Origin: Penicillus capitatus
Lineage: Eukaryota; Chlorophyta
NCBI GenBank assembly: GCA_965649825.1
Contig: OZ287706.1
Span: 124,001-188,000 of the forward strand
Reading direction: 5' to 3'
Length of the DNA stretch: 64,000 nucleotides
The notes below the pieces were generated by a model. It saw only the letters and a list, made by a program, of their open reading frames with translations, was not told where the DNA came from and searched no databases. Below are positions 57,651 through 64,000 of this stretch, one piece after another. The position numbers were made by a program, and so were the translations under genes. Position 1 is the stretch's first letter. Every line of letters starts with the position of its first letter.

Positions 57651-58855
57651 TCAAACTGCCCGCCTCCAGTGCAGACTAAAAAAGTGTGAGACAGCGAGAA
57701 AAGAGTGAGAAAGGACGCACGTGAGGTTGCAACTCCGGCCGTCCGTTCGGTAGACATACATTCGAACAGTCAGCTCTTGCTCGTTATCCAAAAACTCAAA
57801 CGTCTCGACGAGCCCTCCAGCACACGGTTCCGGCCAATAAAGCCTAAGGTCACACAAAAGTGTGACCATGGCATACATATCGATAAACATACTTATTGAT
57901 ATATCCCACGGGCGTCAAGAAGGTCTTGGCAAAGAGGGACCCGTGTCGCATGTCCCGACGCTTGAGGATCACTTGTCTGCCTAAAGTGTGATACAAAGGA
58001 CAGCGCCAGAGAAAAAGAGTGAGATACGATTACCTGTAAGATCGAAGACTTCGTCCATCTCTGCCAGATCTGGGAGCTGTTCGTGCTGATGGAGCATCTG
58101 ATCCTCCACGTGAATCTACCGACAGAAGAGATCACTCTTTTGGGTGATGTGACACATGAGTGAGACAAACGTCTATGATAAGTGATTTATTGAGCTCCTC
58201 GAGGAGGCTCTTATCGAATTCAAGCAGCTCACACATCGTGGCAAAGGAATCGCTGCGAGAGGCATCGAGCGTCCACCGTCCGCTCATGCGCTTCAGTCTC
58301 TGGATATCTGTGCGAAATTGGAGGTCATCCTGTTCTTTGACTGGGCAGGACACGGGAGAGGTTGAGATCGGCAGAGGCGCCGGCGGAATAGCGATGTCGG
58401 CAGAAAGTCGACGCGGCACATAGACTTCGCGTGTCTCTGCCTCCGATCTGTCGAAACGCACAAGATCGATCGTGCCGTTGCGCAATCGACGAGGAGATGC
58501 CAACGACCTGTTCTGCGTTTCTGACTTGTCTTTCCAAACAACGCACGAGAACATACGTGCCAAGCCACGGATACCGATCCGACGTCTCTTCTTGACGGGC
58601 CGCCTGTCGCACCGTGATCGTCCTACCAGACGAGACGGCAAAGAGGACACACGTGGAGTGCATTTCTGGCCAATAGTTGTCGGCGAGATCCAAGGAAGAC
58701 GGCGTTCCGGTGTCCGCATGACAGTAAGTACTGCTGCCACACGTGCTGCACTGAGATGAAGGCGAGAGTGGCGCGTCGAGTGTCGCGCATCTCTGTCGGC
58801 GAATCTCGCTCGACAGAGCACAATGGCGACCAACATCCACACGCAACTCGTGCAT
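57651..58855 (-). CDS. Calycin (lipocalin/FABP)-like protein
   Basis: The C-terminal half is well assembled from the minus strand. It reads MSGRWTLDASRSDSFATMCE, LLEEL and NKSLIID, then IHVEDQMLHQHEQL, then GRQVILKRRDMRHGSLFAKT and FLTPVGYINK. The last part is LYWPEPCAGGLVETFEFLDN, then VYRTDGRSCNLTLHWRRAV and stop. G-x-W-x-L-D-x-S-R-S-D-S followed by beta-type strands is like calycin-fold lipid-binding proteins; this is a moderate guess. The N-terminal region (ATG 58855, MHELRVDVGRH) has NYWPEMHSTCVLFAVSSGRT but the join to the C-terminal half is unresolved because three frames stay open. Introns include the perfect palindrome at 57848-57867 and several CTCACTC motifs. Confidence 0.55.
57848..57867. 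repeat. Perfect intron palindrome in the calycin-like gene
   Basis: GGTCACAC (57848-57855), loop AAAA, GTGTGACC (57860-57867). On the sense (minus) strand it lies in the intron GTATGT...GACCTTAG, immediately before the acceptor. Confidence 0.85.
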
Positions 58856-59047
58856 TTGTGAGGTAGACTGCTTGTCTTATATACAGAGACACGTCCTGAG
58901 CGTAGCTTCGTTTTATGGACAAGAAAAGAAACTATAAACAAATCAGAGGCGTGCAAGAGTGCCGAAGTCCGAGGCATCTCCCTCGGATGCTGTTTAAATG
59001 ACACATCTCCAGTGTACGACCGTTCATTGACTGTCCTTGCTATCGAG

Positions 59048-60738
59048 ATGGGCGCCGAGCAGTCTCAGTCTACTGCCGTTCCCGAAGAGAAAAGCGTTTC
59101 CGATGTGACGGTCGGGTCTCCGAGTGCCTTAGTCCTCTGTGGTCCTTCTGGCGTTGGCAAGGGGACGCTTATCGAACTGCTGCTCGAAGATTGCGAAGGC
59201 TTCGCCTTCAGTGTCAGTCATACGACTCGCGAAGCAAGAAGCCACGAAGAAGTCAATAGGGCCGTTGATGGATACCGTGGCAGTCAAGGGGCTGTGTAGG
59301 ATGGCGTGCAATACCACTTTGTGAATCGAGAGACTTTTGAGAGGGGTATCGAAGAGGGTGCATTTCTGGAGTATGCCAAAGTACACGATCACTATTATGG
59401 CAGCTCCCGTGCTGCGGTGGAGGAAGTCTTGGCCTCCAAAATGTGTTGTATATTGGATATTGACGTCCAGGTAGAATGTGTGAGAAATGTGTGACTTTGT
59501 AATGGGATGTTTTGCTGTCAGGGAGCACGACAGATTCGCAAAAGTAATATCCGTGCGGTGTTCGTCTTCATCTCTCCGCCTTCGGAGGAGGAACTTGAGA
59601 AACGGCTGAGGGGACGCGGAACGGAGAGCGAGCAGCAGATCCATCTGCGCCTCAAAACCGCCCGACAAGAAATCGAAAGGTATCCAATCTACATCACTCT
59701 TTTATTCAAGATCTCACTCTTTCTGCAGTATGCGCGAGCCAGGACTCTTTGATTTCTGCATTGTCAATGGCGATCTATCGCAATCGTATGCCGAGTTGAG
59801 AATGATTGCATTGAAAGCCAAGAACGGGCAACTGCCCGAGGCAGCAGAGAACGGAATGCTCTCGCCGACAAAGAGCGAGAAAGCGATGGAGATGCATCCG
59901 TCTGGCATGCGATCGTGGCAGGACAAGATTGCTCTCGTGACGGAGACAAGCTCCACATTGGGTTTCAGTATCTGTGCTGTCCTCTCGAAGGCGGGTATGC
60001 GTCTGATCGCGGTCGGTCGGAGCCGGGAAGGTCTGGAGAAGCTGCAGGAGAATCTGACACAGACGGGGCACAATATCCTTGCACATAACTTCCTGCCCGT
60101 CGTGTGTGACATGGCGAAAGAAGGAGAGGTGCTCAGTCTGCGAAAGATTGCACAGAAGCGATGGCCTCAAGCATCTTCCGTGAACGTTCTGGTGAACATT
60201 GCCAGTCTCACACAATTTCTTCTGCGTCACATCCGTGATGTTTGACCATTTCTGCTGTTAGACTGCATCCGTGAGAATGCTGGATTGGTTGGAGGGACGA
60301 CGGCAGCTTGGGTTGACATGCTGAGCTCTAATGTTTTAGCCAGTCTTATGTGCAGCCGGGAGGTCATTAAGGTCGAGAGATCGTGTGTCGAAAGAGTGAT
60401 GGTGTGGAAATGATGTGACAGGATATGAAAGATCTCGACGATGTGAGCTACATCATGAACATCTGCATCCCCGATGCGCACAGCCCTGTCGAATCGCTTC
60501 CTTTGTTCAAAGCAGCCTCCCGTGCAGTACAGTCCATTTCAGCCGATCTCAGAAACGAGGTATGGCCTATTTGCTATTCCCTCTTGCCTTAGAGATATGA
60601 CGACAGGTCTATGAACACGGCTATGGAGTGCATGTCTTAACAGTTACAAGTGACAGGGCTGTGGAGAGTGAGAAAGTGGCAGAAGTGGTTATGTCTGTTC
60701 TGGCATCGCATACCGATGTCGAACACATCCAGCTGTGA
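59048..60738 (+). CDS. Guanylate kinase fused to a degenerate short-chain dehydrogenase domain
   Basis: N-terminal guanylate kinase (GMP to GDP): MGAEQSQSTAVPEEKSV, then ALVLCGPSGVGKGTLIELLL (P-loop), FAFSVSHTTREARSHEE and DGVQYHFVNRETFERGIEEG. It continues with AFLEYAKVHDHYYGSSRAAV, CILDIDVQGARQIRKSNIRA and VFVFISPPSEEELEKRLRGR. It ends ESMREPGLFDFCIVNGDLSQ/SYAELRMIALKAK. In the same exon, with no stop or intron, follows an SDR-like domain: WQDKIALVTETSSTLGFSIC, then GMRLIAVGRSREGLEKLQEN and VNVLVNIASL. Then come LPLFKAASRAVQSISADLRN and GYGVHVLTVTSD, ending HIQL. The SDR cofactor Gly, NNAG and YxxxK motifs are all altered, so the second domain is probably not a working dehydrogenase. Introns here are 48-50 nt; one has two CACTCTTT copies. 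Confidence 0.88.
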
Positions 60739-61066
60739 TTTCTAGATAAGGGGTGCGTCTCATGATACCTGTGTCGAAACGCTGATTGCACAAAGTATGC
60801 GATGTGACAAGACTGAAGTCTATACAGAAAATGCAAGAACAAACGGGAATAACTGCCCTTCTCCCAGTACATATTCCGTGTGTCACCCGTCCAATGAGAT
60901 CGCTCTATCCCAAGGACTGCTGTCTTCACGATCGGACAACCCACTGCGTCCATAGACCGCCGGCAGTTCGCAGAGAATCACTGCGATGGTGGTGGCAGTT
61001 AAGTATGAGCGAACACGGCTTGTGTCGTGCATTCAGTATAGAGGGAGCTTTCTCGAAAAGCGGTAT
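60739..61066. other. Gap between convergent GMPK-SDR and METTL18 genes
   Basis: About 330 bp between stop codons of convergent genes. Short frames only, no recognised feature; probably the two 3' UTRs. Confidence 0.5.
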
Positions 61067-62170
61067 TCACACAGCGTCCACTCTCGTCTTGAACGTCAGT
61101 TTCAGAATGGCGCGCCTTCCGTTGGAGATATCTTCGTTTCGCCAAACGATCTCTGCCACGAATCGATCGTCCAATCGGACCAAATCGATGAACGACTGCA
61201 GACTTCCCCCGACACCAAAGTAGTAGATTTTGCTTGCGATGAAAACGACCCCTTGCGGCCGGAGAACCTGAGAAAGCAGAAGAAGTGGTTGCTGTAGAGA
61301 GGGATGGCGCAAATGGACTTCAGCAATGCTGTCGAGGATGGAAGCATATGTCTCACAGCGGTAAAGAATCTCCGAGGCGATGATGCGATCGTAGAGCCGT
61401 CCTTGATGACCACAAAGCGCCGCCACACTTTTGAATTCTCCGCCGAAAAAACGGACCGCCTCGGCAGGAATATCGAAATCCTTCAGAGCCAGATTGACAT
61501 TGAACATCGTCAAATGTTTCAGGACTTCGATATTGAAATCCTGAAGACGCTAGATCGATGGCGGCAGATGCGAAGGGAATAAGCACCTGAAAATCGACAC
61601 ACAGGCCAAACTGCAGACAGACAATTCCAGGCAGACCATGTCCGCAGCCCATCTCCAGAACAGACATACCCTGTACAGATACTGAGCACACGCAGAAGGG
61701 AAGACACATCCTACCCGGGCGATGCCATGAGGCGACGGATGCTGCGCCTGGGCGACTAAGAAGTGGCACAGATCCATGGCCCCCTCCCAAAGCTTGAATC
61801 CACCCTCGTACTCTCCAGGAATCAAATCAGAAGATTTCAGATCGTTTCTTTGCATGGCTTTGGCAGTGATCGATGCTGACAACGTGCCCTGGACACCTTG
61901 TCTTTACACCATAGGGCAGCATTGTCCATACAGACCTTTTGTAAACGCAGAGACTCGGTCAGAGTCACGACATCCACTTCGCCATCAAAGACCTCTAGCG
62001 AAGGAGGTTGTCACGGTGGGTGTCGTAAGAGGGGGCCGACCTGGTGAGACGGCGACAAAAGGCAGCTCTGTGGCTTCGTGCTGATGAGATCCGACGGTCG
62101 GTTCGTCGAGTGCGTCTGAGGGGATGGTCGTTTCTTTCTTCGAGGCGAAGTCGAATCGAAATGTCGCCAT
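61067..62170 (-). CDS. METTL18: METTL18/HPM1-type protein-histidine N-methyltransferase
   Basis: Seven-beta-strand methyltransferase related to yeast HPM1 and human METTL18, which methylate a histidine of ribosomal protein uL3. Start MATFRFDFASKKETTIPSDA (ATG 62170). An intron of about 47 nt joins SP/EVFDGEVDVVTLTESLRL. Then come SSDLIPGEYEGGFKLWEGAM and DLCHFLVAQAQ (the family signature D-L-x-x-G-x-Y-E-G-G-x-K-x-W-E). The SAM-binding motif I is GMSVLEMGCGHGLPGIVCLQ. Next are DFNIEVLKHLTMFNVNLAL, YDRIIASEILYRCETYASIL and VVFIASKIYYFGVGGSLQSF. The C-terminus is AILKLTFKTRVDAV. Four introns of about 45-60 nt. The dynein gene starts close by on the other strand. Confidence 0.88.
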
Positions 62171-62199
62171 GCTCGATCGCAGATGACGCATCCCGTCTT

Positions 62200-62352
62200 T
62201 TCATTGCAAATCGCGCACGTGTGATCGGCGTTTTGCTCATGGACGCCGCACTCCATGCAACGTCTGCAGCGGGAAACGCGCCGTCGGACGTGTGGATCCC
62301 GAGTGTGGATCGGTTCAAGAGAGCACTGCAGAAATGCACGACAGTGCGCCAT
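62200..62352 (-). other. Possible zinc-finger coding stretch on the minus strand
   Basis: A minus frame reads SRCRRCMECGVHEQNADHTC, then AICNEKTGCVICDRAW with three C-x2-C pairs, upstream of the METTL18 start. It could be a small zinc-finger protein or an upstream exon, but it overlaps the expected 5' end of the dynein gene. Chance Cys spacing cannot be excluded. Confidence 0.25.
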
Positions 62353-62639
62353 GCCTCACACGACAGGTCCCGTGTCGACATGTGCATCGAATGCAATGCA
62401 CGGCAACGGGCAGGACTTTGCACGAGATCGTCCTGGACGCACGAACCTACGACGTTCGCTCGCTTAAGTACGCCAGAGAGCTCGGTCTCTTAAACGCCGC
62501 GTCTTCAACGGTGAGCCTGGCTAAGGACGAAAGGAGAGCGGCATTTCGGTGTGTCTGTATGGTGTCAGGTTCGGCAGCGGGGAAAGACATCGACAATATC
62601 GGCGTCGGAGAGAGACGAGGAGAGACGAGATCCATTCGA

Positions 62640-64000
62640 GAGCGTCCAAACGGGCGATAACGTCGTGGAGTTCTACGCTCGTTACGGTCAGGACAGTCCA
62701 GTCAAGTTCTTCTACTGCAACCGGTATGCTCGCGCCCTTTACGCCCTGCTCACCCGACAGTACTGAATGGACGAAGGGCCGATACCTCTGTCTCTTATCT
62801 GCCGTATGATCTGGTTGTGGTGCCGAAGGAACGGCGTTCGAGATCTGAGTACTTTACTGTATCGGCCACCGGTGTTATGCGCATCCATAAAAGCAAGAAG
62901 TGATCGGGTAAAGCTGAGAGAAGCATGTATGGTCTGTAGATGTGCATGCGGAGTTCACTCCTTTGTCCGACTGGGTGCACGAGAAGATTATGTTTCGCCT
63001 GTTGAAGCATCTGAAGTTCTATCGATTTTTCTTCGAAATGGGGAGCTTTGTTCGATGGCGTAAGGTATGGGTTGCAGGACGCGAGTGTTCTGGGTATGGC
63101 GGCGCTGTGGCCAGACCGTCCGGCGCATCAAACTCGGCCGTCTGCGAAGTCTCGTCGAGCGTCAGTTGTTTCTGACGATGAAGACGTTTTCCAAGCCCCT
63201 GATGGAACTGCATGCGATGACGCAGCGAGTCGAGGCCTTAGAGTTCTGTCGTATGACGCCGCATCACACTTACGTCATCGATGAGTTCAAAGAGCTGCAA
63301 CGGACGACACGTGAGGAGAGCACCAAACCAAAAATCGGCGAAATCGCCGATACAGCCCAAGCGGTCAGGCACAAGACAGTTCTGCACGCCATGGCCAACG
63401 ACGCGTTATTAGGCATTGGAAGATCTCTGTGTGGCGGTCGAGACGCAGGCACAACGGCACCGCGATTCGATCCGTGACGAATCGGAGCTGCTCGATCAGA
63501 CAGGTAGGCGATCATGCACGCTGTCCGGTCTCGCGCTAGACGTCGGTACGGTGTTAAGGGGTGGAGCTCGTTCCGGGTCAGAGCGCGTCGAAACGAGAGA
63601 GCATGCGAGCGATTCGATTGAAGAAGCGACAGCGAGGGCGGGACTATCGCAGGGCAATGCGCGAAGAGAAGCTTCTCGGGAGATTCGTTCGTCTCGTCGA
63701 TATCATGCTCACCGAAAGTACGCATCGTCCTTTGAGTGTGTCCTTGCTGGTACTGTCTGCGGGTTCAGAGTTGCTGGAGAAGAGCGAGGCGTCGTTGTCT
63801 TTTCTCCTCGAGCAATTGACACCGTCGTCTGCCGTTTCTCCGACGGGAAAAGTGTCGAGAGGCGTCATACAGACGTCGATTCGTTTTGACCAAGGGAAGA
63901 CGCTGTTCTCTCCAGATCATGCTTCGGTCCAGACGGTCATCAACGAGCAGGTTTTCGAAGGAATGGCATCCGTTCTGCAGCAGGTCAGCACGAGATGTCA
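62640..64000 (+). CDS. Axonemal-type dynein heavy chain, N-terminal part (runs off the window)
   Basis: Motor subunit of a flagellar inner-arm dynein; only the N-terminal tail region is in the window. Exons give DPFESVQTGDNVVEFYARYG followed by QDSPVKFFYCNR, then PYDLVVVPKERRSRSEYFTV followed by SATGV. After that come DVHAEFTPLSDWVHEKIMF and FFFEMGSFVRWRK, and, after a 50-nt intron, TVRRIKLGRLRSLVERQLFL followed by TMKTFSKPLMELHAMT. The F-x-x-W-R-K-x-V-R-R...R-x-L-F-L...TFS-x-x-L pattern and the preceding T-P-L-x-x-W are typical of dynein heavy-chain tails. The final exon (from about 63604: MRAIRLKKRQRGRDYRRAMR) stays open to the edge. The start codon lies upstream, between about 62200 and 62640, and could not be fixed. 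Confidence 0.8.

Overview
This window is nuclear DNA of a microbial eukaryote. Almost every gene is split by GT-AG introns of about 45-60 nt, so no gene reads as one long open frame; spans below run from the inferred start codon to the stop, introns included. The gene content points to a flagellate green alga. There is a chlorophyll a/b light-harvesting (LHCII-type) protein with a simple green-type transit peptide and no signal peptide in front of it. PGRL1, a plant-type APS reductase and a plant-type NERD1 homologue are also present, together with an axonemal-type dynein heavy chain. A primary-plastid chlorophyte or prasinophyte is the most likely source. A chlorarachniophyte is less likely because the plastid presequences lack a signal peptide. 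This is inference from gene content only.

Layout. 0-6 kb: tropinone-reductase-like SDR (-), PP2C phosphatase (+), mitochondrial HSP60 (-). 6.1-20.7 kb: a gene-sparse accessory island. It holds a large NACHT/NLR-like protein with a C-terminal array of near-identical HEAT-like repeats, a small MITE-like insertion inside its nucleotide-binding domain, related repeat copies at 16.8-17.9 kb, a LINE 3' remnant, and an H-type lectin ORF. 20.7-32 kb: a glutamine-synthetase-fold protein, VPS41, a cyclin T/K-like protein, NAF1 and eIF3b. 32-46 kb: a giant plant-type VPS13 lipid-transfer protein with two C2 domains. 46-60.7 kb: a compact block rich in plastid functions (unknown plastid membrane protein, LHCII protein, PGRL1, plastid CAMK-like kinase, APS reductase), plus NERD1, a Cys-rich secreted protein, a calycin-like protein and a guanylate kinase fused to a degenerate SDR. 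61-64 kb: METTL18/HPM1-type histidine methyltransferase and the 5' part of the dynein gene.

The most unusual pattern is in the introns. From about 29 to 60 kb, introns of many unrelated genes share a short motif (TCTCACTCTTTT or its complement AAAAGAGTGAGA, and TGATGTGAC or GTCACATCA). Several introns carry both arms as a perfect hairpin. The exact 10-mer CTCACTCTTT or its complement occurs about 20 times by hand count, always in introns, and I saw none in the first 28 kb. This looks like an introner-type intron family, although part of the signal could be a branch point plus pyrimidine tract. The MITE-like repeat in the NACHT gene carries intron-like ends of the same flavour.

Other oddities: the GMPK-SDR fusion, an APS reductase whose thioredoxin-like motif is CPYS, a VPS41 without a visible RING finger, and a 37-bp divergent intergenic space between PGRL1 and NERD1.

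All exon joins were inferred by eye from reading frame, splice dinucleotides and remembered family consensus. No search or RNA data was available.
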